Assembly: GCA_900316265.1 (NCBI GenBank)
Contig: ONCH01000025.1
Coordinates: 43,401 to 107,400 of the forward strand
DNA: 64,000 bases
Direction: 5' to 3'
Source: an uncultured Prevotellaceae bacterium
GTDB taxonomy: Bacteria > Bacteroidota > Bacteroidia > Bacteroidales > Bacteroidaceae
The translations under genes were made by a program, and so were the position numbers. Each line of letters begins with the position of its first letter. Positions within the stretch are counted from its first letter, which is position 1. This document shows positions 41,901 through 52,308 of this stretch, piece by piece. The notes under the pieces were generated by a model, which was given only the letters and a program-made list of their open reading frames with translations, was not told the origin of the DNA and searched no databases.

Positions 41901-42779
41901 ATGAACCAAGAAGAGAAAATAATTCTACAAAAAGTACGTAGTTACCGGGGAGTCCTCACGGCAGGTACTCACCTATATATCAGTGCTTTCCGCCGATTTT
42001 TTAAGGCTTCATGGATGACGGCGCTCATCTATGCACTCATTAATGCGGCCTTGGGTACGCTGACTGCTATCAAGGTTCCAGAACTGATTGTTGTCATTCT
42101 GCAACAGCTACAGCGCTATCATGGTGTTTTTATCGAGAGTCTGCAATCCTATCTGATTGTTCTGGGAGAGTGTATTGTGCTGATATTGGCCGCAATCATC
42201 GCTGCAGCACTGGCACAAGGCACGATTTTTGCTTTATTGAAAACGCATAGCGAGACTGGTGACATACCGACACCTGCCAGTTGGTGGAAACCCAGCACAC
42301 GCATGATGGGGCGCACGCTGAAAGGCGTACTCCTCACGCTGCTGGTCTGCATTCCCCTATTTATCGTCATTCCTTTTGCATTACCCATGTGGTTTGTGCA
42401 GACGAAATACATCATGGAGGCTCCTACTGGATTCTGGTCAACACTGAAAAAAGGCTACGGACGTGGCATGGGAAACTGGGGGTCTTTATTCCTGGTATTC
42501 TTCCTCACCGTCCTCTTCATCCTACTGGCAGGGATGATTGTCATGCTACCCGCCCACATTCTCTTCCTTGCAAACTATCGGGCACAGATGGGAGTACTCA
42601 TCGGCGACCCATTAGGCATGCCAGCCTACATGCTGCCTATGACCTTTATCACCTTCGTGCTGTGCAGTTTCCTGTATTTCTACATCTGCCTGCCCATACT
42701 GCTCAACGGCTACTACGCATACGGTGCCATTGAAGCGAAGGAACTTGAACATGAACAACAAAAACTGAACATACAATGA
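41901..42779 (+). CDS. Integral membrane protein of unknown function
   Basis: I chose ATG 41901, 20 bases after the -7 element. The 292-residue protein has about six transmembrane segments, including [80 protein letters not shown] and [21 protein letters not shown] do not recognise a family. The hisB ATG overlaps its stop codon (ATGA), so the two are translationally coupled, although hisB is cytosolic and the link may be only regulatory. Confidence 0.7.
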   Translation: MNQEEKIILQKVRSYRGVLTAGTHLYISAFRRFFKASWMTALIYALINAALGTLTAIKVPELIVVILQQLQRYHGVFIESLQSYLIVLGECIVLILAAIIAAALAQGTIFALLKTHSETGDIPTPASWWKPSTRMMGRTLKGVLLTLLVCIPLFIVIPFALPMWFVQTKYIMEAPTGFWSTLKKGYGRGMGNWGSLFLVFFLTVLFILLAGMIVMLPAHILFLANYRAQMGVLIGDPLGMPAYMLPMTFITFVLCSFLYFYICLPILLNGYYAYGAIEAKELEHEQQKLNIQ

Positions 42780-43861
42780 AGAAGATACTCTTTATCGACC
42801 GTGACGGAACCATCATCCGCGAACCTGAAGACGAACAGATTGACAGCTACGAGAAGTTGCAGTTCGTACCACGTGCCATCTCTAACCTCGTTTTCCTGCG
42901 TCAGCATACGGACTATGAGTTTGTGATGGTCAGCAATCAGGACGGTCTGGGCACTGATGCCTTTCCTGAAGATACCTTCTGGCCCGTACACAACTTCATT
43001 CTCGATACACTGAAAGGTGAGGGCGTGGAGTTTGACGATATCCTCATTGACCCCCATTTCCCAGAAGACAATGCTCCTACCCGAAAACCAAACACAGGGC
43101 TGGTGGAGAAATACATGAACAACCCCGAATACGATATTCAGGGCAGTTACGTCATTGGCGACCGCGAAACAGACCGTCAGTTCGCTAAGAACATCGGTTG
43201 CGGTTTCCTGCAGATAGACAGCACCCTTGGTGGGTTAGCTGCAGAGAGTTGGGATAAAGCAGCCGCCATCGCCTTTGGCGGTGAACGTACTGCAGAGGTT
43301 CGTCGCACCACCAAAGAGACGGATATCTGGGTAAAAGTTGACCTCGATGGCAATGGTCATTGCGATATCCAGACTGGTCTTGGCTTCTTCGACCACATGC
43401 TGGAACAGATTGGCAAACACGGTATGATAGACCTCACTATCCACACAAAGGGCGACCTGCATGTTGACGAGCACCACACCATAGAAGACACAGCGCTGGC
43501 TTTGGGCGAATGCCTGTTGAAAGCCTTAGGTGACAAGCGCGGCATTGAGCGCTATGGCTATTGCCTGCCGATGGACGACTGTCTATGCTCCGTCTGTCTC
43601 GACTTTGGCGGACGCCCCTGGCTGGTCTGGGATGCAGAGTTTAAGCGTGAGAAGATTGGAGAGATGCCTACCGAGATGTTCCTGCACTTCTTCAAAAGTC
43701 TAAGCGATGCTGCTAAGATGAACCTGAACATCAAGGCGGAAGGCCAGAATGAGCACCATAAGATTGAGGGTATCTTCAAGGCACTGGCTCGCTCATTGAA
43801 AATGGCAATACGCAGAGACATCTATCACTACGAACTGCCATCTACCAAGGGTAGCTTATAA
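42776..43861 (+). CDS. hisB: Bifunctional histidinol-phosphatase / imidazoleglycerol-phosphate dehydratase
   Basis: The 361-residue enzyme catalyses two steps of histidine synthesis. The N-terminal HAD phosphatase (about 1-165) has FIDRDGTII with nucleophile Asp8 and Asp10, and VSNQDGLG. The C-terminal dehydratase (about 175-361) has [33 protein letters not shown] and the late [19 protein letters not shown], which carry the metal-binding His residues. No other his genes are adjacent. It ends 2 bp before the convergent nucleotidyltransferase gene. Confidence 0.95.
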   Translation: MKKILFIDRDGTIIREPEDEQIDSYEKLQFVPRAISNLVFLRQHTDYEFVMVSNQDGLGTDAFPEDTFWPVHNFILDTLKGEGVEFDDILIDPHFPEDNAPTRKPNTGLVEKYMNNPEYDIQGSYVIGDRETDRQFAKNIGCGFLQIDSTLGGLAAESWDKAAAIAFGGERTAEVRRTTKETDIWVKVDLDGNGHCDIQTGLGFFDHMLEQIGKHGMIDLTIHTKGDLHVDEHHTIEDTALALGECLLKALGDKRGIERYGYCLPMDDCLCSVCLDFGGRPWLVWDAEFKREKIGEMPTEMFLHFFKSLSDAAKMNLNIKAEGQNEHHKIEGIFKALARSLKMAIRRDIYHYELPSTKGSL

Positions 43862-43863
43862 GG

Positions 43864-44835
43864 CTATCGCCTAGGCCACATCATCTCCATCGGATAATGG
43901 CGCACTAAATCCCATAACGAACGCTTTTCAGCCATCAGTTCCTTGAGGATGAAGTGTCCCTCTTCGGCTTGGGGGGCACAGAGCATGCACTTACGGTCGA
44001 GCGCCAACGTCTCTTGCAATACCCACATCACGCCAGCGGCAAACTGCGTCAATCCTAGCGTCTCCAAGGTTTTGGCCATATCAGAACCATCCTTAAACGG
44101 TTGGAAATCACCGCTAAGCTGGCTGAGCACATAGTAGTAGTCCAGCAAGAAACTTACAGTTGCCTTACCACTCAGCAAACGCTGCTGGAAAGTCTGCAAC
44201 ATACAAATGGCGTTCATCGTCAACGAGGGTGCAGAGATGCTATCATTACTTTGACGGAACATCAGTTCTTTGTTCTGCGCAAACCATTTCTGCATCTTCC
44301 TGTTTACAAACGGATTACGGGCAGAAAGCACACGATAGCACAGATTAACTGGCATATCTGCCCACGCATTCAATGCCAATGAAGTGTAGGCACAATGTAT
44401 GTCCTGCTGACCTGTCTGGTTTGCAAACTTAATGGCACGATCCATGCTACAGTCAATAAAGATATCTATTGAGATGGTCTGCGACAACTGCTGCGACTCA
44501 CAACCATCAAAACGACGCACACCCGCACCATTCATCACGGCAGCACGTATCTTGCGCTCGCCAAGTTTCTTTACCAACTTCTCGCAACGAATGTCCAACA
44601 ATTCCTGATTTTCACGAAGAGCCTCTGCATCGGCCATCCAGTCGATACTCAAGTCCTGAGGAGCACGCAGGCCATAGTCAAACAACCTTTCCATACCCTT
44701 GTAACAGACTCCCGTTAAACCATGCCGCTGGGCAGTGGTATAGATGTCATGCCACTCCTGTGGTAAAGGGCCTCTACTCAGGCAATCCATCTGTCCTATG
44801 GAAACCCGAAGTAACTCAAAAAACAATTCTTGCAT
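43864..44835 (-). CDS. Uncharacterised nucleotidyltransferase family protein
   Basis: I chose ATG 44835; the -7 element TATCTTTG (CAAAGATA at 44872-44879) lies 37 bases upstream. The 323-residue protein resembles the large nucleotidyltransferase-like family (NTP_transf_5, PF14907). RKIRAAVMNGAGVRRF precedes SQTISIDIFIDCSM, where members have paired acidic residues (DIDxxV); here it reads IDIFID. A helical C-terminal half follows. Such proteins occur near capsule or surface glycan loci, but there is none here. The substrate is unknown. Confidence 0.65.
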   Translation of the reverse strand: MQELFFELLRVSIGQMDCLSRGPLPQEWHDIYTTAQRHGLTGVCYKGMERLFDYGLRAPQDLSIDWMADAEALRENQELLDIRCEKLVKKLGERKIRAAVMNGAGVRRFDGCESQQLSQTISIDIFIDCSMDRAIKFANQTGQQDIHCAYTSLALNAWADMPVNLCYRVLSARNPFVNRKMQKWFAQNKELMFRQSNDSISAPSLTMNAICMLQTFQQRLLSGKATVSFLLDYYYVLSQLSGDFQPFKDGSDMAKTLETLGLTQFAAGVMWVLQETLALDRKCMLCAPQAEEGHFILKELMAEKRSLWDLVRHYPMEMMWPRR

Positions 44836-44922
44836 GATACTTATGGATAGTAGTTTTTTGTTATTCTGATGCAAAGATACAAAATAATTGATAATAAACA
44901 ACTGATATTGACAAATTCTTTG

Positions 44923-44930
44923 TAATTTTG
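44923..44930 (+). promoter_or_regulatory. -7 element of the ligA-metY operon
   Basis: TAATTTTG lies 24 bases before ATG 44955. The divergent CAAAGATA at 44872-44879 serves the nucleotidyltransferase gene. Confidence 0.55.
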
Positions 44931-44954
44931 CACGAAATTTGTTGATAGACTACG

Positions 44955-46958
44955 ATGACCGACATTAAGACAACACGGATGCAACAGCTCGTCAACGAGT
45001 TGAACGAGGCTTCTGAGGCCTACTACAACGGACGGGCAGAACAGATGACCGACTATGAGTGGGACGCGAAGTTCGACGAACTGCGCCAACTGGAACAGGA
45101 GACAGGCACTACCCTGCCCGACTCTCCCACGCAGAAAGTGTCGGAAGACAGCATCAGCGGTCAGAAGGAGGAACACGAGTTTGCTGCACTATCATTGGCC
45201 AAGACCAAGCAACCCACCGACCTTGTCAAATGGGCAGAAGAGCGTCCCATCTGGATATCGTGGAAACTTGACGGGCTGACCCTTGTCGTCACTTACGATG
45301 ATGGCAAACTCACCAAAGTCGTCACCCGTGGTAACGGACACATCGGTACCAATATCACCCATCTGTCAAAAGCCATCAGCGGCATACCACAGACCATACA
45401 GCAGACTGGTCATACTGTCATTCGCGGTGAGGCTGTCATCTCGTATGACGACTTCGACCGTTTTCTTATTGAAAGTGGCGAAGACTATGCCAATCCGCGT
45501 AATCTGGCCTCTGGTTCACTTACACTGAAAGATATAGACGAAGTGAAGACACGTCACATCCAGTGGATACCGTTTACCTTAGTATATACAGAAAAGGATA
45601 TCGTCAGCTGGGGCGACCGCATGGCGTGGCTCGACCAACAGGGGTTCACCACTGTAGAGCGCCAATTTTTGGAAATCCCCTCGCTTACCAATGTGGAAGC
45701 GTGTTTGGCAGGCTTCACCGAAAAGGTAGTATCCAAGCAGAACCCTTTCCCTGTCGATGGTCTCGTAGTATGTTACGACGATACCACCTATGCACAGACA
45801 GGTTCTGTTACAGGTCACCATGCCACACGTGCCGGTTTGGCCTTCAAGTGGCAGGACGAATCGGCAGAGACGGTACTGAAGGAAATCGAATGGTCATGTG
45901 CTGCCAGCACCATTTCGCCAGTAGCCATCTTCGAACCCGTAGAACTGGAGGGAACCACTGTCAAGCGTGCCTCGCTATGCAACATCAGTGAGTGTGAACG
46001 CTTAGGTATTGGTGGTTCTGGCACGCAACTCAGCGTCATCAAGGCTAACAAGATTATTCCAAAGGTCATTGCCGTCACCCAGTGTGTAGGCACGTTTAGC
46101 GTGCCGACAGAATGTCCCGTCTGTCATGCACCTGCAAAAATCTCCGTCAGCGAAATTAGTGGCACCAAGACACTCCATTGCACCAACCCCGACTGCCCAG
46201 CCAAGCAGTTGCGCAAGTTTGCGCGCTTCGTCAGCAAAGAGGGCATGAACATAGATGGTATTTCCGAACAGACACTCTCGAAATTCATCAACCTCGGTTG
46301 GATATCGGAATATGCCGACATCTACGAGTTGCGCAGTCATATCCTCGACTTATCACGCATGGAAGGCTTTGGCGAGAAATCGGCCTCGAACATCATGCGC
46401 TCTATAGATAAAAGCCGTGAGGTACAGGCCCACCGACTGCTTTATGCACTCAACATCCCACTCTGTGGCATCGACGTCTGCAAGCGTCTGCTCAGCACCT
46501 ACACGCTGGACGACCTCGTCAACGAAGCCATTAAACAGAGCGACGATTTGTTTGCTTCACAGGCAGAGCCACAGGATGTCTTTGCACATATCAACGGCAT
46601 CGGTCCTGAGAAGTCTGCCCAGTTTGTCCGTTGGTTCCGCGACGAGCACAACCTCGCGCGTTATCGTCGTCTCCTCACAAAGCTCACTGTCACCACTCCC
46701 GACGTTTCTCCATTAGGCGACAAGTGCGCTGGTCTCACCTTCGTCATCACGGGCGACGTCCATCACTACAAGAACCGCAACGAGCTCAAGGCGTATATTG
46801 AGTCGCAGGGCGGCAAGGTAGCCTCAGCGGTCAGTGGCAGCACATCATACCTTATTAATAATGATGTCACCTCTACGTCGGGCAAAAATAAGAAAGCCAA
46901 GGAATTGGGCATACCAATCATTTCAGAAGACGAATTCATAGAAAAATATCAACAATGA
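44955..46958 (+). CDS. NAD-dependent DNA ligase, divergent LigA type
   Basis: The 667-residue protein has the full LigA domain order. Domain Ia AYYNG with MTDYEWDAKFDEL is at about 22-43, and the adenylation site ISWKLDGLTL with Lys104 follows. Next are an OB region, a zinc finger with CPVCHAPA and CTNPDCPAK, helix-hairpin-helix repeats (EGFGEKSASNIM), and a C-terminal BRCT domain (about 590-665, GLTFVITGDVHHYK). The usual TRGDGxxGEDVT segment reads TRGNGHIGTNIT, and the whole sequence is divergent from typical Bacteroidetes LigA. It may be a second ligase rather than the replicative one. It overlaps metY by 4 bp. Confidence 0.88.
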   Translation: MTDIKTTRMQQLVNELNEASEAYYNGRAEQMTDYEWDAKFDELRQLEQETGTTLPDSPTQKVSEDSISGQKEEHEFAALSLAKTKQPTDLVKWAEERPIWISWKLDGLTLVVTYDDGKLTKVVTRGNGHIGTNITHLSKAISGIPQTIQQTGHTVIRGEAVISYDDFDRFLIESGEDYANPRNLASGSLTLKDIDEVKTRHIQWIPFTLVYTEKDIVSWGDRMAWLDQQGFTTVERQFLEIPSLTNVEACLAGFTEKVVSKQNPFPVDGLVVCYDDTTYAQTGSVTGHHATRAGLAFKWQDESAETVLKEIEWSCAASTISPVAIFEPVELEGTTVKRASLCNISECERLGIGGSGTQLSVIKANKIIPKVIAVTQCVGTFSVPTECPVCHAPAKISVSEISGTKTLHCTNPDCPAKQLRKFARFVSKEGMNIDGISEQTLSKFINLGWISEYADIYELRSHILDLSRMEGFGEKSASNIMRSIDKSREVQAHRLLYALNIPLCGIDVCKRLLSTYTLDDLVNEAIKQSDDLFASQAEPQDVFAHINGIGPEKSAQFVRWFRDEHNLARYRRLLTKLTVTTPDVSPLGDKCAGLTFVITGDVHHYKNRNELKAYIESQGGKVASAVSGSTSYLINNDVTSTSGKNKKAKELGIPIISEDEFIEKYQQ

Positions 46959-48238
46959 CACAAAAATTCAAACCCGCCACACTCTGCGTACAAGCAGGTT
47001 GGCAACCTAAGAATGGAGAATCGCGCGTGCTCCCCATCATCCAGAGCACCACATTCAAGTATGACAACACAGAAGAAATGGCCGACCTCTTCGACCTGAA
47101 GAAGGATGGCTACTTCTACACACGTCTGGCAAACCCCACTAACGATGCCGTAGCACAGAAGATTGCAGCACTGGAAGGTGGTGTTGGTGCCGTATTGACT
47201 TCCTCTGGTCAGGCTGCTAACTTCTATGCCATCTTCAACATCTGCGAGGCTGGCGACCATATCGTAACCAGTAATGAGATATACGGTGGTACCTACAACC
47301 TCTTTGGTGTCACACTAAAGAAGCTGGGCATCGAGTGCACCTTCATCTCTCAAGAAGCCAGCGAAGAAGAAATCGACAAGGCATTCCGTCCTAACACCAA
47401 GGCACTGTTTGGTGAGACCATCAGCAATCCTGGCTGTCAGATTCTCGACATCGAGAAGTTCGCACGCATCGCTCACAAGCACGGTGTCCCCCTCATCGTC
47501 GATAATACCTTCCCAACACCAATCAACTGTCGTCCCTTCGAGTGGGGCGCAGACATCGTCACCCACTCTACCACGAAGTATATGGATGGCCACGCCACAC
47601 AGGTTGGTGGTGCCGTCGTAGACAGCGGCAACTTCGACTGGGATGCCCATGCAGATAAGTTCCCTGGTCTCACTACTCCTGACGAATCCTACCACGGACT
47701 GACCTACACCAAGAAGTTTGGCAAGATGTCCTACATGACCAAACTCGTGGCTCAGCTCATGCGCGACCTCGGAAGCATTCCTTCACCTCACAATGCTTTC
47801 CTGCTGAACCTTGGACTGGAAACACTCCATCTGCGTGTGCCCCAGCACTGCAAGAATGCTCAGCGTATTGCTGAGTTCCTCGAGAACGACGAGCGCGTAG
47901 CATGGGTACACTATAGTGGACTGCCCTCTGATAAGAACTACGCCTTGGCTCAGAAGTACTTGCCCAATGGTTCTTGTGGTGTCATCGCCTTCGGACTGAA
48001 GGGCGACCGTCAGACTGCTGTAGAGTTCATGGACTCGCTGAAGATGATTGCCATCGTCACTCACGTGGCTGATGCACGCACCTGTGTGCTTCACCCTGCC
48101 AGCCATACCCATCGCCAGCTCTCTGACGAGCAGTTGCGCGAAGCAGGCGTAGCGCCTGACCTCATTCGTCTCTCCGTAGGCATCGAGGACTGCGACGACA
48201 TCCTCGCTGACATCAAGCAGGCACTGGCCGCCATCTAA
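46955..48238 (+). CDS. metY: O-acetylhomoserine sulfhydrylase / aminocarboxypropyltransferase
   Basis: The 427-residue PLP enzyme makes homocysteine (or methionine from methanethiol) from O-acetylhomoserine. Motifs: RLANPTNDAVAQKIAALEGG, SSGQAANFYAIFN, VDNTFPTPINCRPFEWGADI and the PLP-lysine segment HSTTKYMDGH (Lys208). The MetY-type length is about 420-430, longer than cystathionine gamma-synthase. Its start overlaps the ligase stop (ATGA). No SAM or other riboswitch is possible at this overlap, so control must come from the ligase promoter. Confidence 0.93.
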   Translation: MTQKFKPATLCVQAGWQPKNGESRVLPIIQSTTFKYDNTEEMADLFDLKKDGYFYTRLANPTNDAVAQKIAALEGGVGAVLTSSGQAANFYAIFNICEAGDHIVTSNEIYGGTYNLFGVTLKKLGIECTFISQEASEEEIDKAFRPNTKALFGETISNPGCQILDIEKFARIAHKHGVPLIVDNTFPTPINCRPFEWGADIVTHSTTKYMDGHATQVGGAVVDSGNFDWDAHADKFPGLTTPDESYHGLTYTKKFGKMSYMTKLVAQLMRDLGSIPSPHNAFLLNLGLETLHLRVPQHCKNAQRIAEFLENDERVAWVHYSGLPSDKNYALAQKYLPNGSCGVIAFGLKGDRQTAVEFMDSLKMIAIVTHVADARTCVLHPASHTHRQLSDEQLREAGVAPDLIRLSVGIEDCDDILADIKQALAAI

Positions 48239-48242
48239 TGTA

Positions 48243-48263
48243 TCCGGCGATTTAGTCGCCGGA
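48243..48263 (+). other. Perfect stem-loop between metY and the HExxH gene
   Basis: TCCGGCGA/TCGCCGGA pairs perfectly around a TTTAG loop, 5 bases after the metY stop. It lacks a T-tract, so it may be an RNA-processing or stabilising hairpin rather than a terminator. Confidence 0.55.
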
Positions 48264-48271
48264 ATATCAAT

Positions 48272-48745
48272 ATGAACATCCTATTGATGATGCTCCGTGC
48301 CGTACGCCCCAGTCGTACGACAGATATGCCCGTTATTGCCAAGCCCCGCTGGATACGTCGTGGCTATGACGCAATGACCTTCTTCGGGCACATCATCACC
48401 CATTCACAACAGGAGGCCGTAGCATTTCTATGCTCCGGCCCCCTGAAAAACCATGAGATGATACATCTCTATCAGGCTCGCGACTGTCACGACTCCTGGT
48501 GCTTATTCTACCTCCGCTATGGTTGGTATTGGCTGTGTGCCTCACGCTACTACAAACATCTGAAAAACGCGGGATACCTGCTCAACCCCTTTGAGATGGA
48601 GGCCTATCGATACATGAACAATCTTCATTATCTTGACGACAAAGAAAATGGTGCCACAGAATGGCGACGCTATGCCTGTATGTCACTAAAAGACCGATTG
48701 GAAGAATATCAAAGAAAGAACGTTTTAGAAAAGAAAAATCGCTAA
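48272..48745 (+). CDS. Small HExxH protein, putative metallopeptidase-like
   Basis: The 157-residue protein contains KNHEMIHLYQARD at 59-71, an HExxH zinc-peptidase motif (His61, Glu62, His65) in a form seen in DUF4157-like and related proteins. A hydrophobic, aromatic region follows (WCLFYLRYGWYWLCAS) and a conserved NPFEMEAYRYMNNLHYL. It has no signal peptide. No activity is known and a third zinc ligand is not evident, so function is open. Its stop codon lies inside the following terminator stem. Confidence 0.6.
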   Translation: MNILLMMLRAVRPSRTTDMPVIAKPRWIRRGYDAMTFFGHIITHSQQEAVAFLCSGPLKNHEMIHLYQARDCHDSWCLFYLRYGWYWLCASRYYKHLKNAGYLLNPFEMEAYRYMNNLHYLDDKENGATEWRRYACMSLKDRLEEYQRKNVLEKKNR

Positions 48746-48773
48746 GTGCTTTGTTGCTACTTAGCGATTTTTT
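48734..48773 (+). terminator. Bidirectional terminator
   Basis: AAAAATCGCTAAGT and ACTTAGCGATTTTT form a perfect 14-bp stem around an 11-nt loop, ending in a T run. It includes the stop codon of the HExxH gene and serves the tRNA on the other strand. Confidence 0.88.
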
Positions 48774-48774
48774 G

Positions 48775-48845
48775 TTGGGGTACCCGGACTCGAACCAGGA
48801 AAGGCAGGACCAGAATCTGCAGTGTTACCATTACACCATACCCCA
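48775..48845 (-). tRNA. tRNA-Gln (anticodon CUG)
   Basis: The minus strand folds into a complete cloverleaf: acceptor TGGGGTA/TACCCCA, D-arm GTGT/ACAC, anticodon loop TTCTGGT with anticodon CTG at 48811-48813, and T-arm CCTGG TTCGAGT CCGGG. The anticodon stem GCAGA/CCTGC has one A-C mismatch. CCA is not encoded after the discriminator A. A -7 element TACCTTTG (CAAAGGTA at 48877-48884) lies 32 bases upstream. Confidence 0.93.
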
Positions 48846-48965
48846 AACTTGTGGAGCAATTTCTGAATTGCGGGTGCAAAGGTACAGCTTTTTTCCGAAC
48901 CTGCAAAAAAAAATGGCACTTTTTTATAAAAAAGCGCAAAAAAAGTGTTTTTCCATGTATTTTTC

Positions 48966-48996
48966 TTTGTGTTGCGCTGGTTATTTTGTAACTTTG
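48966..48996 (+). promoter_or_regulatory. Promoter of the rsfS-ftsH-cdsA operon
   Basis: TTTG (48966-48969), 19 bp, then TAACTTTG (48989-48996); the ATG follows 22 bases later. Confidence 0.7.
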
Positions 48997-49018
48997 CCCT
49001 TCAATAAATCATTTTTTA

Positions 49019-49378
49019 ATGGAACAAACAGAACAACTAGTAGAAACAATTGTAAAAGGAATACAAGAGAAGAAAGGTCAGGGCATTGTCACCGCAAACC
49101 TAAAGGGTATTGATGGTGCGATATGTCGCTATTTTGTGATTTGTCAGGGAAACTCGCCGTCGCAGGTGGAAGCCATCACTGAATCCGTAGGTGAAATGGC
49201 CCGTCTGGAGTTGGGTGAGAAACCTTCGATGGTAGCAGGTTTGGAGAATGCCCAATGGGTAGCTATGGACTACGGAGACGTGATGGTCCACATCTTTGTC
49301 CCTGACACCCGCGTATACTATGACCTTGAGCATCTTTGGGATGATGCAGACTTGACCCACATAGAAGATATTGACTAA
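49019..49378 (+). CDS. rsfS: Ribosome silencing factor RsfS
   Basis: The 119-residue protein binds L14 on the large subunit and blocks subunit joining when nutrients are low. Family motifs: IVTANLKGIDGAICRYFVIC, GNSPSQVEAITESV, and GLENAQWVAMDYGDVMVHIF. The length is typical. Its stop codon and the ftsH start share a base (TAATG), so the two are co-translated, an order common in Bacteroidota. Confidence 0.93.
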   Translation: MEQTEQLVETIVKGIQEKKGQGIVTANLKGIDGAICRYFVICQGNSPSQVEAITESVGEMARLELGEKPSMVAGLENAQWVAMDYGDVMVHIFVPDTRVYYDLEHLWDDADLTHIEDID

Positions 49379-51417
49379 TGGAACCACAGAATAATAAGCC
49401 ACAACAGCAAATGCCTAAGTTCAATATGAATTGGATTTATGGCATCGTCATTTTATCACTCATCGTGCTCTACTTCACGCAAGGGCAAACCAAGTCGAGC
49501 ATCAACACGCAGGTGTCGTACTCAGACTTCAAGGTGATGGTCGACAAAGGCTATGCCAAGGAGATTGTCGTCAACAAATACCAGAATACGCTGGAGATGT
49601 ACGTAAAGCCGGAACACATCCGCGATGTCTTCCATCAGGGTGTGCAGCAAACAGGAACCAACCCTTGTGTATCAGTAGCCATCGGCAGTGTTGACCAAGT
49701 AGAGCAGTTCATCAATAATGCCCGTGAAGAGAAAAAATTTACTGGTAAGTTCTCATACGACAACAGTAAGGACAACGACTTCTTCTCGTCACTATTCATG
49801 AATATACTCTTCTTCGGCGGTATCATCATGGTCTGGATGTTCATTATGCGCCGCATGGGTGGCGGTTCACCAATGGGTGGTGCTGGCATTTTCAATGTCG
49901 GCAAGTCGAAAGCCCAGATGTATGAGAAGGGCGGTGAACTCGGCATCACTTTCAAGGATGTTGCCGGACAGGCTGGTGCCAAGCAGGAGATGCAGGAGAT
50001 AGTCGACTTCCTGAAGAATCCGCAAAAATACACCGAACTGGGAGGAAAGATTCCCAAGGGTGCCCTGCTGGTAGGTCCTCCAGGAACGGGTAAGACGCTG
50101 TTGGCCAAAGCCGTAGCTGGTGAGGCTGGTGTTCCCTTCTTCTCGATGTCGGGTTCCGACTTCGTGGAGATGTTTGTGGGTGTGGGTGCTTCGCGCGTGC
50201 GCGACCTATTTGAAAAAGCCAAGAGCAAAGCACCTTGCATCATCTTCATCGACGAGATAGATGCCGTAGGCCGTGCCCGTTCCAAGAACCCTGCTATGGG
50301 TGGCAACGACGAGCGCGAGAATACGCTCAATGCACTGCTGACGGAGATGGACGGTTTTGGCACCAATAGCGGCATCATCACGCTGGCTGCTACCAACCGC
50401 GCCGATATGCTTGACTCTGCCCTGATGCGTGCGGGTCGTTTTGATCGCCAGATACATGTTGACCTGCCCGACCTCAACGAGCGCAGGGAAATCTTTGTGG
50501 TACACCTGAAGCCACTGAAGTTGGACGAGAATCTGGATATAGACTTCCTGGCTCGCCAGACACCAGGATTCTCTGGTGCCGACATTGCCAACGTCTGCAA
50601 CGAGGCAGCCCTGATAGCAGCGCGTCACAACAGCGAATCAGTAGGCAAGCAAGACTTCCTTGATGCTGTAGACCGCATCATCGGCGGACTGGAGAAGAAG
50701 ACTAAGGTGATGACCGAACAGGAAAAGAAGTCTATCGCCATTCATGAGGCTGGTCACGCCACCATTTCGTGGTTCACCGAGTTCGCCAACCCACTGGTCA
50801 AGGTCAGCATCGTACCTCGTGGACGCGCCTTGGGTGCAGCGTGGTATCTGCCCGAAGAGCGCGTGCTGCAAACCAAAGAGGCTATGCTCGACGAGATGTG
50901 TTCGCTGTTAGGCGGTCGCGCTGCCGAGGAACTGTTTATCGGCAGCATCTCTACAGGTGCTATGAACGACCTGGAACGTACCACCAAGCAGGCTTATGGT
51001 ATGATAGCTTTTGCCGGTATGAGCGAGAAGTTGCCCAACCTGTGCTACTATAACAACCAAGAATACCAGTTCCAACGTCCTTACTCTGAGACTACAGCCA
51101 AGATTATGGATGACGAGGTGCTGAAGATGGTTAACGAGCAGTATGAGCGTGCCAAGCAGATACTGACGGAGCACAAGGACGGTCACGCCCAGCTGGCCCA
51201 GCTGTTGGTAGAGCGTGAAGTCATCTTCGCCGACGACGTAGAGATAATCTTCGGTAAGCGTCCTTGGATCAGCCGCTCTGAGGAACTGCTGGAAGCCCAG
51301 ATGCGTGCCGATGCCGAGCGTATGGCTGAGGAGCGTGGCAAGCAGTTGGAGTTGGAAGCCAAACAAAAGGAAGAAGATAAGGAAGTTAAAGAAGTTAAGG
51401 ACAATAGTGAAAAGTAA
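49378..51417 (+). CDS. ftsH: ATP-dependent zinc metalloprotease FtsH
   Basis: The 679-residue membrane protease degrades misfolded membrane and some soluble proteins. Two transmembrane helices (about 19-34 and 143-158) flank a periplasmic domain. The AAA module has Walker A GPPGTGKT (233-240), Walker [11 protein letters not shown] and the SRH segment [16 protein letters not shown]. The peptidase carries HEAGH (456-460) and a later Glu/Asp zinc ligand. The charged Lys/Glu-rich tail is a linker. It lies between rsfS and cdsA in one operon. Confidence 0.97.
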   Translation: MEPQNNKPQQQMPKFNMNWIYGIVILSLIVLYFTQGQTKSSINTQVSYSDFKVMVDKGYAKEIVVNKYQNTLEMYVKPEHIRDVFHQGVQQTGTNPCVSVAIGSVDQVEQFINNAREEKKFTGKFSYDNSKDNDFFSSLFMNILFFGGIIMVWMFIMRRMGGGSPMGGAGIFNVGKSKAQMYEKGGELGITFKDVAGQAGAKQEMQEIVDFLKNPQKYTELGGKIPKGALLVGPPGTGKTLLAKAVAGEAGVPFFSMSGSDFVEMFVGVGASRVRDLFEKAKSKAPCIIFIDEIDAVGRARSKNPAMGGNDERENTLNALLTEMDGFGTNSGIITLAATNRADMLDSALMRAGRFDRQIHVDLPDLNERREIFVVHLKPLKLDENLDIDFLARQTPGFSGADIANVCNEAALIAARHNSESVGKQDFLDAVDRIIGGLEKKTKVMTEQEKKSIAIHEAGHATISWFTEFANPLVKVSIVPRGRALGAAWYLPEERVLQTKEAMLDEMCSLLGGRAAEELFIGSISTGAMNDLERTTKQAYGMIAFAGMSEKLPNLCYYNNQEYQFQRPYSETTAKIMDDEVLKMVNEQYERAKQILTEHKDGHAQLAQLLVEREVIFADDVEIIFGKRPWISRSEELLEAQMRADAERMAEERGKQLELEAKQKEEDKEVKEVKDNSEK

Positions 51418-51421
51418 ACCT

Positions 51422-52273
51422 ATGAAGAACTTTATTATCCGTACCATCACAGGCATCATCTTTGTTGCCGCCATTGTCAGCTGTTTCCTCCGTCCAGAGG
51501 CGATGGTGCTGCTATTCAGCATCATTACTGGTCTGACAGTATGGGAATTCACTGGACTCGTCAACGAACGTGAAGATATTACCGTCAATCGTTTCATTTC
51601 CACAGTTGCTGGCGTCTACTTCTTCTATGCCATGACCTACTACTGCAGCGATATGTATGCAGGCATTGCCAAGAGCGTGGTGTTCATCCCTTATCTGGTC
51701 ACTATCGTCTATCTGCTGGTGGCCGAACTCTACCTCAAGCAAAAGGACCCCATTCAGGACTGGGCCTACACCATGTTGGCACAGATATATATCGCCCTAC
51801 CCTTCTCGCTCATCAACGTGCTGGCGTTCAATGCTACCAGTGAGGGATATGTGGCCTTTAATACCCTGTTGCCCCTGAGCATCTTTATTTTCCTGTGGGT
51901 CAACGACTCCGGCGCCTACTGTGTGGGCTCGTTGCTGGGTCGCCACAAGCTGTTCCCACGCATCTCTCCAGGAAAGTCGTGGGAGGGGAGCATTGGTGGT
52001 GCTGTCTTCGTGCTGGCTGCAGCCTATGCCATCAGCTACTTCCTAGACACAGACCAGATGCTGGCTATGCCCGTATGGTTGGGGCTGGGACTCGTTGTCG
52101 TAGTGTTCGGCACGTGGGGCGACCTGGTAGAAAGCCTCTTCAAGCGCACTTTGGGCATCAAGGACAGTGGTAACATCCTGCCAGGACACGGAGGAATGCT
52201 CGACCGCTTCGACTCCTCACTGCTCGCTATTCCCGCCGCTGTCATCTATCTGTACACCATATCGCTTTTCTAA
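51422..52273 (+). CDS. cdsA: Phosphatidate cytidylyltransferase
   Basis: I chose ATG 51422, four bases after the ftsH stop. The 283-residue membrane enzyme makes CDP-diacylglycerol from phosphatidate and CTP for phospholipid synthesis. It has about eight transmembrane segments and the family signature near the end, FKRTLGIKDSGNILPGHGGM followed by LDRFDSSL, which holds the metal-binding Asp residues. An earlier PRISPGKSWEGSIGG is also typical. Confidence 0.95.
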   Translation: MKNFIIRTITGIIFVAAIVSCFLRPEAMVLLFSIITGLTVWEFTGLVNEREDITVNRFISTVAGVYFFYAMTYYCSDMYAGIAKSVVFIPYLVTIVYLLVAELYLKQKDPIQDWAYTMLAQIYIALPFSLINVLAFNATSEGYVAFNTLLPLSIFIFLWVNDSGAYCVGSLLGRHKLFPRISPGKSWEGSIGGAVFVLAAAYAISYFLDTDQMLAMPVWLGLGLVVVVFGTWGDLVESLFKRTLGIKDSGNILPGHGGMLDRFDSSLLAIPAAVIYLYTISLF

Positions 52274-52308
52274 CCAAGATTTTCACAAATTAACCGAATC
52301 CGCGAACA

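Noticed and set aside
48661-49113. Open frame across the HExxH gene end, tRNA-Gln and rsfS promoter
   Set aside because: It crosses a terminator, a tRNA and a promoter and has no recognisable product.
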